Positions 12,955 through 26,314 of a DNA stretch of 64,000 nucleotides are shown piece by piece (position 1 is the stretch's first letter; every line of letters begins with the position of its first letter). The notes below the pieces were generated by a model that saw only the letters and a list, made by a program, of their open reading frames with translations, made no database searches and was not told the DNA's origin. The position numbers and the translations under genes were made by a program. The stretch comes from Syngnathus acus (lineage: Eukaryota; Chordata; Actinopteri; Syngnathiformes; Syngnathidae), in contig NC_051092.1 in assembly GCF_901709675.1 (NCBI RefSeq), positions 12,832,491 to 12,896,490 of the forward strand, in the 5' to 3' direction.

Positions 12955-14455
12955 TCACAGTTTACTTGGTGTCCTCATTTGTTGTAACCTCTGCCTGAGC
13001 CTGCACATCAAGTCCTCTATGTCAAAAGTTGCATGACCCTCTGCTTTTGATGTGAGCGCGATGGTGGCGACAATGAAGGCCACCATGGCAGTCAGACCCC
13101 AGATGTGATACCTAACTTCCGTGCGGGGCTCCACAAAGTCAAAGGAAAGCGATGTGGCCTTGGCGGCAGCGACTGATCTGATGAAAAAGTCCAATGGCAC
13201 CGTAAAAACGGCACTCACCTCTGCCGTGTTGGGACAGGCGAGAAATGATTCCGGGATGAAACCCACCACCGGAGTCACCAAAAGAGAATTCTGGTCAAAA
13301 GATAGAAAGTGTTGAAGACCTGCACTTTATGTGTTTTTTGTAGATCAGTATTTTTGCATGAGCATTTAAGAGGCAGGGTCTGGTGGGGTGTCATGAGATG
13401 CACGATACAGCCAGAGTTCACTGTACCTTTGTGATAAAGGGCTGGAGTGTGCAGATGACGTGGACATCACCCGGTGGAAGACCGATCTCCTCGTGAGCCT
13501 CTCTCAAGGCCGTGTGCACCACGTCTTTGTCACTGGAGTCTCGCTTGCCGCCTGGGAAACACACCTCGCCTGCACTCACCCTCAGCTGCACACACACAGC
13601 GAGACAAAAACATTACAAAGGTAGTAAATTCAGAACAGTATATGTATGAAAAACAAATCTAGAATAGAAATACAAAAATCTAATGAAATAGTTATAACTG
13701 ACGTAAATGAGCTGCACAATGTGATGTATTCCTACAGGGATGAGAAAAAACTTTTTTTTTTTTATTTATGGCTATACTCACGGTTTCTAGACCCTTTTGT
13801 AAAAAAAAAACAATCTAACATTGTTCCTGTAAAATTGTGAGTTTTTTAAAAAATATCGGACTGAAATTCGTTAAAAGCTAATCCTTGTAAAATCAACATT
13901 TTGTTTTGAAATTCCAATTTAATTCGTCAGGTTGAGTTCTGTATAAATATATCTTTTTTCTCGCATAATTGGTTTTTTTTTCTTGACTATACATAATTTT
14001 CATTTTTAATTGATGGAGAGTATTAGTAGGTGTTTAAACAATAGCTTGCTAAAGCCCTTAAAAATACATAACACGTTTTCTATAATCTCGTCAAATTTTG
14101 ACATTTTCAAATTGAACATTCCAATAAAAACAAAATGTCCCATTAACGGTAAGCGCTTTTTTTATTTGTAAGAACACCCCTGTGGGGTCCTCAGGTGGTC
14201 CGCGGGCGACAAGTTACTGACCTACTGGTTCAGAGTGAGGTTTTGACATTTGTGCCCCCCGGTTACCTGTTCTGACCGCTGGGTCATGAGAGTATGTAGC
14301 TTCCCGCTCCTCACAAACAGAGGGACCAAAACGGAAGCTTGAGGCAGCTCTGCTTCCCCGAGTATGTCTGCTTGCTTTCTGACGTCAAATGGTTTGAACG
14401 CCGCCATCGTCTCCTTGACGTCCATTCTCGTCGCAGCAGGTGGAAGGAAAGTCAC
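12955..14455 (-). CDS. nudt7: Peroxisomal coenzyme A diphosphatase NUDT7
   Basis: A Nudix hydrolase that cleaves CoA and CoA esters to phosphopantetheine and 3',5'-ADP in peroxisomes. Three exons on the minus strand: 14455-14267, 13585-13427 and 13290-12955, joining in frame to 227 residues (human about 238). The exon 1/2 junction makes the CoA-Nudix signature LMTQRSEQ...RVSAGEVCFPGG. It is followed by a NUDT7-type Nudix box, GKRDSSDKD...LREAHEEIGL, with the catalytic REXXEE acidic cluster. The protein ends in Ser-Lys-Leu, a canonical PTS1 peroxisomal import signal that fits the family. A hydrophobic stretch (IWGLTAMVAFIVATIAL) near the C-terminus matches the same region of human NUDT7. The start at 14455 is the first in-frame ATG; a second at 14425 is possible. 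Confidence 0.93.
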
Positions 14456-15211
14456 GACGACAGCTTGGTAGACTAACGTTAACGGCCATGAGTTTGTAGC
14501 AACGTCGTAAAATAAAAAGCTTTAGTTATGAGTTGATTAATTCAAGGTTGTAAATGAAGTTGCACGGTGGGTTATATAGTTGGCCATAAAAAGTTAAAGC
14601 GAAAACAAAACGATTTACTCTTTTTTGCAGACAGTATGTCAGCGGTGTTTACTACCAGAAGGCCCCACAGCGCCACCTTGGACTGGAGGACCTTTGGGAT
14701 GTGTATTAGTCTTTCATGTTTATACAAAAAGAAATTTCATGACTTCCCCTATTGGGAAACAGTCTCATGTGCGGCATAAATAAAACACGGCCGTGCTTTC
14801 AACTGAATTATATTGCAACACCTTTATGATGAAAATGTCATTTACCAAATAAAACATACAGCACGTTGATCCGTCCACTTGGCATAATGCGTGACTATAC
14901 AGTACAATGCAAGAGTATACAGTATGTGCAAACTAAAAGGCTGTTTTACTCACTGAAAAGCCTGAGTCAGCAAATGAGTTACATTCTCTTTCCGTAAAAT
15001 AATAGTTACATCTAAATGTACAGGTAAATCATCTCTTGATATCAATAAATACATAAATAAATCACAACCAAAATATCCATCATAACTTTCAGTTACAAGG
15101 GTTAGAAATGTCCTTTACACATTTTGCAGACTCTTGTGTATAAAAATAAAAAAAAAGAGAAGAGGCTCGTCACAGTGGTCCCAGTTGTCGTCGATTTGAT
15201 TCGTCATCGCT
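14456..15211 (-). other. nudt7 upstream region and HPRT 3' UTR
   Basis: The 757 bp between the HPRT stop and the nudt7 start codon contain no supported coding sequence. The HPRT 3' UTR occupies the right part; I could not pick a single convincing minus-strand poly(A) signal. Confidence 0.5.
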
Positions 15212-18200
15212 TCACACTTTATACTTCTCCTTGGCTTTGTCGTTGAGTATGCAGATATGCTGCGAAGGAGCAGAGAAATAAGAGAAACACTGGCTGTGCC
15301 AAAGGGGCCATCTTTGCAAGCCTGACAAAGGCCTGAAGAAATTTGCCAGATCCCAAAGTCCCTGCTGTGTCTGTGAAAGAGACTTGTGATTTTGTAGCTA
15401 CTCTGTGTGAAACCTTTTTAGGATAACTGTGTAAAATGTGTGTTAAAATTCTCACTGAGCAGGACCTTTGTTTGAACGTGGCTGTAATTTCACCATTTGT
15501 GTTAAATGTACAAGAATTTCACAAGAAGCTGACATTAGCATAAAGACTAAAGAATGTAATGCAAACCATATTGTCAAGTGTGTTTTGTGAAAGATTCACC
15601 TCCCAGGCACATAAGTTCATATATGCCATACAAGTGCTTACTTACACTGAGATCTCGGAAGTATTCGTTGTAGTCCAAAGCATAGCCCACCAGGAAGGCA
15701 TCGGGCACTTCAAATCCAATGTCTGCAAAGTAACGTTGTCACGTTAGTATCGTTTGCCTGTGCTAATAACAGCCATCCAAATGGTCAATGGAGATGCAGG
15801 AAAGAAAAGCTAGCAGTATAGTGAAGCCTCGTTTGTTGTATCAAGATTTGCGATTCGGATCAAATCGACATTAATGAGGCATCCTTAGCACCGCTTAACA
15901 AGCGTCCTTAAAGGACAGATTATCAACACTAAAAACATTATGTAACATGTGGCAATCAAGCAAGCATTTTTTCCTGAAATGAATGTTAATCCTGATCAGA
16001 GATTTATTATATAATGCTAAAAGACAGTGATGTGAAAATACATCGTACTGTACTTACAATCTGGTCTATACCCTGAACTCCTGGGAGTCCTCTTCACCAA
16101 CAGGCTGCAAACAGGAAGCAGATGTATGTTCATGAGAATTGACATTGAACAAAAAATATCAGAAATAATATCTGAGCACATATGCATAGAACTAAGTTAC
16201 TTGTGGGGGAAAACTAAAAATATTGACTTCTATTGTCTATTATTTGGACTCTGCAGTTTTGTGTGAAGAAGACAGTGTTTTTCAAAACGATGTTAATGCT
16301 TGTGGCCAATGACTTCAATACAAAATCTATTTTCTACTAAAAGCACTTGAAGGAGTTCATCAGCTAAAATTAGCTCGCACGCCGCAGCTCCCTTGTGTTT
16401 GGGAGTCAAAGTTTATCACGCTAACCAGCCTGAGGGATTTTAAGTAATTATTGTCGCATTTAAAAGGTGAGATATTGTGGAAAAGTTTACTTTTTAATTA
16501 TTGTTGTTACAAAAGGTTGGGTCCCTGGAGATGAGATTGACATCAGAATGTATGCCTAAGCGTATTGTTGGATGCTGTGGCTGTATGTGTTGCTGTTCCC
16601 CGTGTTATCTTTTGAAGGTTTGCAACTACGTATGCAATTTCCGTTAGCTCGTCAATGATGTTTTGCATGGCGTTAGTATTAAGCTAATAGATTTTCAGTA
16701 TTATATTGTTTGGGTGAATATATTGGTATTTAATTGTACAATGTTTTGTTTTGTGTCAGTTTTACAGTCAATTTCAGCTGAGAGTGACAAACAGCTTGAA
16801 GCAAGCACACTTGCCTTATATTTACAGAACCATGCGTGCAAAAGTGAAAACAGGCCTTAATTGTTTACGCGTTTCTGAATAGGTGATCAAAAAATAATAG
16901 TGATAATAATCACATGGTCGGTCTCCTTATACTTTCTTAAATACCTTGATGTATGAGTGACATAACTATGCGATAAGAGCTGCAGCTTATCAGTTTTGTT
17001 TTTTATTACCTTTATATGTCTAGTAGCTTAACTCGAACATAAAATGTGAATTTCCATAGACAGGCTACCGAATAGCATCTGTTTTGTGGTATAGCCCTTC
17101 AAGCAACAGATATTTGAAAACAGACAAATATTCTTCTCTGTGTAAACAATTACTACTGCAATTTACTGAGCAATTGAGACTGGCTTGTCATTTTGGTTGC
17201 CTGTATTATACTGACCACTGGTGGCCAAGAGATGTCTACCTGAAGAAGCCTCACATTGATCGACATAATGCTGAGAATTCTTTACATTGTATTTTTATCT
17301 TGGATGAACTTTCCTCTTTTTAGAATAATGTAGAGTACTCATTTCCTACTGAAATACGTTAGAAAATGTCTAGTTTTTGGAGGGAGTCTAGAATCAATTA
17401 ATGGCATTTGCATTTATTTCAATAGGGAATCAAGCGTTTTGAGTTACAAATGCGGTTGTGGAACGATTAAAAACTTGTCAGTCAGGATGCCACTGTATTG
17501 CAAACTTTCACCTCTTGGGTTTGGAATTTATACCCCACAATAAACCAGGGTTCACGATAAATCTCCTTTAAAGTCATGTTCTTCATCCACTTTTTTTCTT
17601 CGCTTAAAAACATGATTTCCCTCACCAGTGTGTGAAAGCACGAGCTATAAATATCAAGCATGACAATGCTATTTTTACACCCGACACAGGAAACTGACAA
17701 ATCTTCAAACACTTAGTGGCCACACACTCTCTTTCTCTCTCTTAATGCAGATTAAGCCTTAAGCTGCTCCACACTGAAAGTAAGAGTGTCCATTAGCATT
17801 TACGTGCACGCTGCCTGGAAGCACGCTTGCGGGCGACTGCCCGGATGAGTGCGCATGGCCTTACCTCACCACCTTCACCATCTTGGGTTGGCTTTTACTC
17901 AGCAGGGAGAGCAGCGTCTGCATTGTCTTTCCCGTTTCCACGATGTCCTTTATGACATGGGGACGCATAGCATGACTGGTCAACATTAGGCAACGCTCAA
18001 GCATACAGCATGCTGCAATACAGTCACAAATCTTCAAGTGTGTAGTTAACAAAACATTTAAAATCCAACCCATCCAAGAAGAGTCTCTTACCTCAACTAT
18101 CAAAACATGCTGCAGGGATGACAAAAATGTGAATGAGACTTATGTACACAGATGATCCAAGACAGTAATAATGAGGAGGGGACAGACCTTTCCTGAGAGA

Positions 18201-20808
18201 CTGGACAGATCATCGCCTCCAATAACTTTGACGTTGTTAGTAGATTTGTCATTCTAGGAGTCATAGAAAAATTACATTGTGAAGAGGTCCTTAAGAGCCC
18301 CTCTGTGCATTTCAATACATTTGAATAAGGTGGAAATGCATTTCAGTAGTTCATTTCCAAAAGTGAAAGTCATGATTTTATTTTTTTTTAAGATTGTTGC
18401 TCAAAACTAATAGAAACCCTAAATTCACAAGGTCAAAAAATTGGAATATTACATAAGAAACAATAAAATATCTTTAAAACTAGGGTCAGGGTTTCAAACT
18501 AGGGTTTCAAACTCAGGTTAGGGTTTCAAATTAGGGATAGGGTTTCAAACAAGGTATAGGGTTTCAGGGTTCATCATCATCATCATCGGTTTAAAGTCCG
18601 CTTTCCAGGCGCCGCTGGGTTGGACTGGGTTCTCGATATGGCTGAGAATATTTTTGGAGCAAAACGTTTTACAGTCGGATGCCCTTCCTGACACCAACCC
18701 AAGGGGAAATTGATTTTCTGTCGGGGTTGACTCCCTGAGCCCATTCCTCTCCCGAGGAGCCCACTGGGCAGTGGTACTATTTAACCCATAGTTGGGGGCT
18801 GGTTCGTGGGCACCAGGGCGTGTCCACACACCGGTGGGCCAAACCTCCTCCGAGTCCCTTGTAGTTTAGCCTGGGTCCGCGTTATACCCAGTTACCATGT
18901 GCCGCCGCGTGGAGGCACTACATAGGGCTTGCTGTTAGAGAGGCTATGTACTGGCAGGGAGAGACTTACGCACTCGGCTCTCCCGTTCGCATACTGCTAG
19001 CCAGCGGTGAGGGTTGACAGTGAGAAGTGACATGCACTGGGCACTCCACCAACACACTAGACGCATCACAACAACCCGACTTGGTCTTATGAAGTCAGAC
19101 ACACTCTTATGAAGTCAGACACACAACAGACAGGGTTAGGGATTCAAACTCGGGTTAGGGTTTTAATAAAGAAATAGGTAGCAATGTGTCTATAGAAATG
19201 AATTCTCTTGTGTTTACTCTAAAGTATAACTGAAACAAAAATAACTTTTCCACGATATTCTAATTTATTAAGATGTACTGTAAATGCTTAGCCAGTGTGT
19301 TTAGAGCATAAAGTGAAAAAAACACGACCTGGTATTACTGCATTCAGCCCTTCTAATTGTCAGTCACCAACTCAGATTTTTCCACAACAGTCTCCCAAGC
19401 AAACCAGTAATATTCATGACACTCCACTTTTAAAGTCACCTGCATAACTCTCACATCAAATACTTGAGTGACAAAAGAGAGAGCATGAACTTACGCAGTA
19501 ACTTTTTACTCTAATGAAATCCACCGTGAGTGGGAGCGATTTATCGCTGTTCTGGTTCAGCGTCTTAATGTAGTCGAGCAGGTCTGCGAAGAATTTGTAG
19601 CCGCCCTTCAGTACACAAAGGGCGACGATATGGTGGCCCCCCATGTCCCGCACGATGTCGCGGGCCAAACGTTCCGTCCTGGAAATCAAGCAAAATATTT
19701 CACAGAGAACTACAACACAGTATGGTATAAATGTCATTTGTGTAAATTATAAACAGCCTTTGCCCAATACAGATCTCCACACTCCCAAGTGTCTGATGTG
19801 ATCTTGTGCCCTTATTCAAATTCACCTCTTGCAAAAAGGACTGTAGTGATTTGAGAAGCAAATTCCCCCAGGTGTACTCTACTATCAACACTCATTGCCC
19901 CCGTCGCGTTGCTCACCTGTCCATAATGAGTCCATGAGGAATGATCACCTTGTCCAAATCCTTCTCGTAATGTCTGGGCACGCAGAAAAGGTCCAGGTTG
20001 TAGCCTTTCTCATCGTCTGCGATCTGTATGCAAAAAAAGGGAGGCATTTATTAAAACTGTGCAGATTTCTGCCATTTTGTTGCGCGCATCATAATGCACT
20101 GACTTTGTAAGTCACACATGCGCTGCATTATTTTTCTCAATGCATTTGGTTATGTGTACAGTGGTGACTGCATTTGGAGCAATTATATATAATACGGGGC
20201 AGTTAATGGGTAGAAATAAACCTGCTCTTGATGAGTCTGACACCTTGGTCCTGACATATGGAAACTTTGTGATATGGCCTTTTGGTTACCAAAAAGGCAT
20301 ACAATATTAGACCTATCTGGGGCAAAAACATATTAGTATGCAACTGTGATGCAATTACGGTTACTTGCCAAATATGTAATATACAAAATAGTTGCAGAAG
20401 CTACAACCTTTCGAGTTGGGAGACGACAACTGACCCACCCCGCCCTAATCTATCTGATTAATTATAATTAAATGTGTGATTTTCGCGTTCTCTGAGAGAC
20501 TTAAAATAAAATCAGATGGCAAGTGAGGGCCGTAATGTAGTTTTCAATGTATCCCGCACATTCTCTAAATGCAAAGCCGAGGAGGTCTGCGTGCACGCGC
20601 CTTGACAACAGTCCATCTTCTCAACCACCTGTTTAACCTCTCGGACACGCGCGCACCCCCCCAATAATAACAATAAAACCACATTTAATTGCCCGATTTG
20701 CGTGTCGAGACGCGCGTGATTATCATTGCGTGTATCATAGTACCCCTCACAAGTTAATTATCACCGTCGAACTCGGGTGGGCGGCCTCACCTGAAGATAC
20801 GACGCCAT
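15212..20808 (-). CDS. hprt1: Hypoxanthine-guanine phosphoribosyltransferase (HPRT1 or teleost HPRT1-like)
   Basis: Purine salvage enzyme transferring phosphoribosyl from PRPP to hypoxanthine or guanine, in the cytosol. Nine minus-strand exons: 20808-20791, 20023-19917, 19678-19495, 18253-18188, 18109-18092, 17947-17865, 16104-16058, 15722-15646 and 15259-15212. Exon sizes 107, 184, 66, 18, 83, 47 and 77 are identical to human HPRT1 exons 2-8. The product is 215 residues (human 218). Conserved segments include [58 protein letters not shown], the PRPP loop [13 protein letters not shown], and [10 protein letters not shown]. Residue 135 is Glu where human HPRT1 has catalytic Asp137; PRTFDC1 has Gly there. 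The remainder is much closer to HPRT1 than to PRTFDC1. Because the neighbours are human 16q genes, it could be the hprt1l paralogue. Confidence 0.93.
18478..19166. repeat. Repeat block in HPRT intron 3: degenerate TAGGGTTTCAAAC repeats flanking an inserted element
   Basis: Several short imperfect copies of (T)AGGGTTTCAAAC occur at 18478-18570 and again at about 19131-19166. Between them lies about 550 bp beginning with a TCATCATCATC run and containing a segment (CGGATGCCCTTCCTGACACC) I recall from dispersed repeats in aquatic animals. Superfamily not determined. Confidence 0.6.
19085..19124. repeat. Exact 20-bp tandem duplication
   Basis: The unit TCTTATGAAGTCAGACACAC occurs twice without mismatch, inside the repeat block of HPRT intron 3. 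Confidence 0.95.
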
Positions 20809-22618
20809 GTCGTTGTTGCTGGTTATTCGGTTCGTCTCAGAGAAGAAGCGGAGCAGTCATGCTCGATGTTCTGCGCGGACGCCTCCGCCGTTGACAGGAT
20901 GAAGAAGCTCTGAATTGAGAGTATTGGCGATGGTGCAGGATTTAAGCCTTTTACGTCAGGATCCACGTTTCCTCCCCTTACGGTAATAATCTGATTTGGA
21001 CGTGGGGAGTGTTCGGAGCGAGGTGTCTGAACACTGGATGACTACCATGAGATACCGGTACCGGCGGGCGGTGCAAGCGAAGTGCAGGAGACTGCAGGAG
21101 TGTTCTAAAATGAGAGCGAGGGAGAGGCTGGAAATGACGCAGTTTAAAGTGCCCCGTTCGCCTTTGGATCATCGTCATCCGTCTTTTATTATGATACTCT
21201 TCTACCAAAAATAGACACTGTTGTACTGTAGCCCTGAAATTTGATGCATTGTCGGGGAGGGGTGGGGTCATGTTTATTCACGTTATGTTTTTCTTTTTTT
21301 TAGGGTGATCAATTTATGTATTTTCACTATTTCTGGTTGGCTCTGGCCCTATCTCCCGTGAATTGCGGGGATTCACTGTATTGAGGTTGCAGTTAAGATC
21401 TTATATTGTCAAATTATACTGTTATATAAATTTGGGCCGTAAATATTTAATGTGGATAAAGGGAAATTAGACTGATGTCAAATATGATTTTAAAGATGTT
21501 TTTTTTAAATCCTTTTCTAATGTGTATTTTATTACATTAATGTGGCTTTCTTATTGCAATTTTTCTGCTCTTTATTGAGCTATGTAATCCAGTTTAGACA
21601 ATTCTTTAGGAAATATTTGAATAAATCTAGGCTTTTTTGGAAGTGAGATTATTTGTAATACATTGTTTCAAACTGAATTTATGTGGCTATATGCTGAAGC
21701 ATAATTTATTTCATGACTATATGGATTTCAACAACAGCAACAGTGCTTTGCACTGTTTAAAGCACAGCATTTTTCTCCTTCTATACATGGGATAATGTCT
21801 GCCTGAAGCACACCAGGCAGAGGGAAAGACACCCGTGCTCTCTTCTTTTGGCTTCCCCATGATAAATATTCCGTGTTGTCTTAGCCTGAGGTGCTGCTGT
21901 GTTGCCACGACTTCTTATTGCTTTTCCACAAACAGTTAGGCGGTTCATTTAGCTGTAAATGGAACACCATGGTGGCGGACCTTATGGGAACAGGCCTCTC
22001 ACCCAGCGGGCATGCAGTTAGGGGTGGGGTTATATGCATGTTTTTTGTTGCATCATAATACCTTTGTTGCTTTTATTACCCGTGTCTTGTCTCACCCTTT
22101 GGTAGTCAGTCACAGAATAAAGATCACATGACAACGCCACATTGACACTGCCATAACACTAATGTAGCACGTGAGACTAAAAGACTGACTTGAAGAGAAA
22201 TGTACTTTGGCACTCATCAAGGTTTAAGTACTTTGCACCAACCATCATCATTTAGACAAAGTCTGTAATCCTGATGGACACATTGCAGCATGTCCCTACT
22301 TGTCTCCACTTAGATAAACTCAACAGCTACTATTTTTACCCGTTCTTAAAGATAAAAACAGAAGTGTGGGCACAAAAAACAAAACCGACTGAAATTAATA
22401 TGACTCCAATTTAATAAGTGATACAGAAAGCATCTTGCAAAAAGAGCAATGCCAAGGTGCAGCGCAGCACCATGTATGGCAACTATGAAAACATTTTGTC
22501 GTGTTTCAGAACAAAAGAAGCAAACCGGTATCATCATCAACAGTCTTTGTATACGAGTGTGTGCATCTCAGTTGACACCGTTCCCCAAGTAGAGTCCTGC
22601 TTATAGCCCGAGAGCCAC
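20809..22618. other. HPRT upstream region and intergenic DNA to psmd7
   Basis: The first few hundred bases upstream of the HPRT ATG are moderately GC-rich and presumably hold its 5' UTR and promoter; I saw no clear TATA box. From about 21.2 to 22.4 kb the sequence is AT-rich with no supported gene. A minus-strand ATTAAA at 22410-22415 is a plausible psmd7 poly(A) signal, about 200 bp after its stop. Confidence 0.45.
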
Positions 22619-24851
<2,233 letters not shown>

Positions 24852-25718
24852 ATGGTTTTAACTTTCAATTTGAAATAATCTGATCGTATTTGTTTTGGTG
24901 GGGTATTATTGCTTATATCATAAATATATATATTTTTTATCTTGCAGGCAGAAGTTGAGGAAACATTCCAGAGAGTGGAAGCTAATAGGAGCGTGATTGG
25001 AACAATAATTGCCAGTGCGGATGGTAATGGTGACTTACCTCTAGAATAATTTGTGTATTACATCTAGAAATTGAGAAAGGCATTTAGACATTGTCATTTT
25101 GAGGGAGCCATTTATAGCTGGAAGACGATAATATTTGGGACAAGGCATCTAATTTAGCTTGACATCCGGCATTCATTTGAGGGTAGCATTAAGTTTCTTT
25201 AACTATATTGACACCCCAAAAGTCCTCTGATTTTACAATTGCATCTGTTTATTTGCATTGCACAGAATTGCAAGACTATTTGCTAGTATTTTTTTTCTTT
25301 TTTTTTATTGTGACACATGTCACTGTTTCTGATGGAGTAGCATCATCATTGGTAGACCTACCAAATCTAACTTTTTTTTAAAGTTACAGCAGTAGTGAAA
25401 TACTATTTGACAGGTCTCCCAGTCCGATCAACGTTTGAGAGCTCAAAGGCTGCAAGGTACGTTGGAATCCTTGGCCACCTGACCACGATGGCCACCAGCA
25501 CAGTGAGGGACATTGACCCTCAGAACGATCTCACTGTCCTCCGCATTGGCACTAAGAACCAAGAAATCATGGTTGCACCAGGTAATTGTGTCAAAATACG
25601 ATTCAAAATAGCAAATCACATGAGAAACTTTCAAGTAGCTTTATCTTTTTATTTTTTATCTTGTGTGTCCTCAGAGAATGGCTTTCTCGTGATTGTCCTC
25701 CAGAGGTGTGATGGGTGA
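24852..25718 (+). CDS. dynlrb2: Dynein light chain roadblock-type (DYNLRB2-like)
   Basis: Small LC7/roadblock subunit that dimerises and binds dynein intermediate chains. Exons: 24852-24854 (ATG only), 24948-25023, 25414-25581 and 25675-25718. They join in frame to 96 residues, the usual family length. [11 protein letters not shown] and the diagnostic [17 protein letters not shown] and EIMVAPENGF-IVLQ segments match the family. VIGT and HLT positions and its linkage with psmd7 favour DYNLRB2 over DYNLRB1. It is more diverged than expected for this normally very conserved protein. The one-codon first exon (ATG followed by GTTTTA) matches my recollection that the family's first exon ends at the start codon, but the donor is weak, so the start is less certain than the rest. 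AATAAA at 25840-25845 fits its 3' end. Confidence 0.85.
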
Positions 25719-25979
25719 GGTGCCCTAGTTGTGTTATCATTCAAGAAAAATGCTGAATTGTTCCTGTGGTGGGTTCCAATGAGGTGTCCCAGGTGAAAGG
25801 CACACGACAACTGGGACTTGGCGATGAAACCTAAGGTCAAATAAAAATAATTCTTCTGCACAAAAGCAGACTGGGAACAAAAACAAAATCGGCCCTGGTA
25901 TTTTTTGCTTAAACTGGCTGGCGCCTTATAATCATCGGAGCACAACTGAGTAGTTTTAAATATCTTATTTCTGGTTTTT

Positions 25980-26000
25980 GGGGGGGGGGGGGGGGGGGGG
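25980..26000 (+). repeat. Homopolymeric run of 21 G
   Basis: An uninterrupted poly-G tract between the dynein light chain gene and faap24, about 315 bp upstream of the faap24 ATG. It could form G-quadruplex structures and its length may be uncertain in the assembly. Confidence 0.9.
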
Positions 26001-26314
26001 AAATCCTTTATTTTTCCAATGAGTATAATATTTAACTAATTGTAAACAGTTTTTTTTTTGTTTCTTTCTTTTGTTGTCCTCCCAAATTTAACGACAACGT
26101 GGAATATGAAGTGACGAAAGTGGATGTGATTGCGCCGCGGTCCTCTAGGGGGCAACATCCTGCTTGGGGTCCTTGTCAGGATCATTTTTAAGACGAGAAA
26201 AAGACAAAGCGCCCCAATTCCAAAGTGAATGCATTATGTTCGCAACACAGCAAATTTTTGTTTCGACATTCATTTTTTCCCAACTAATTTGTGTATTAGT
26301 CTTTTGTCGACGTA

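Noticed and set aside
20978-21271. Open frames on both strands upstream of HPRT
   Set aside because: GC-richer promoter-proximal DNA; no family resemblance in either strand and no supporting splice structure.
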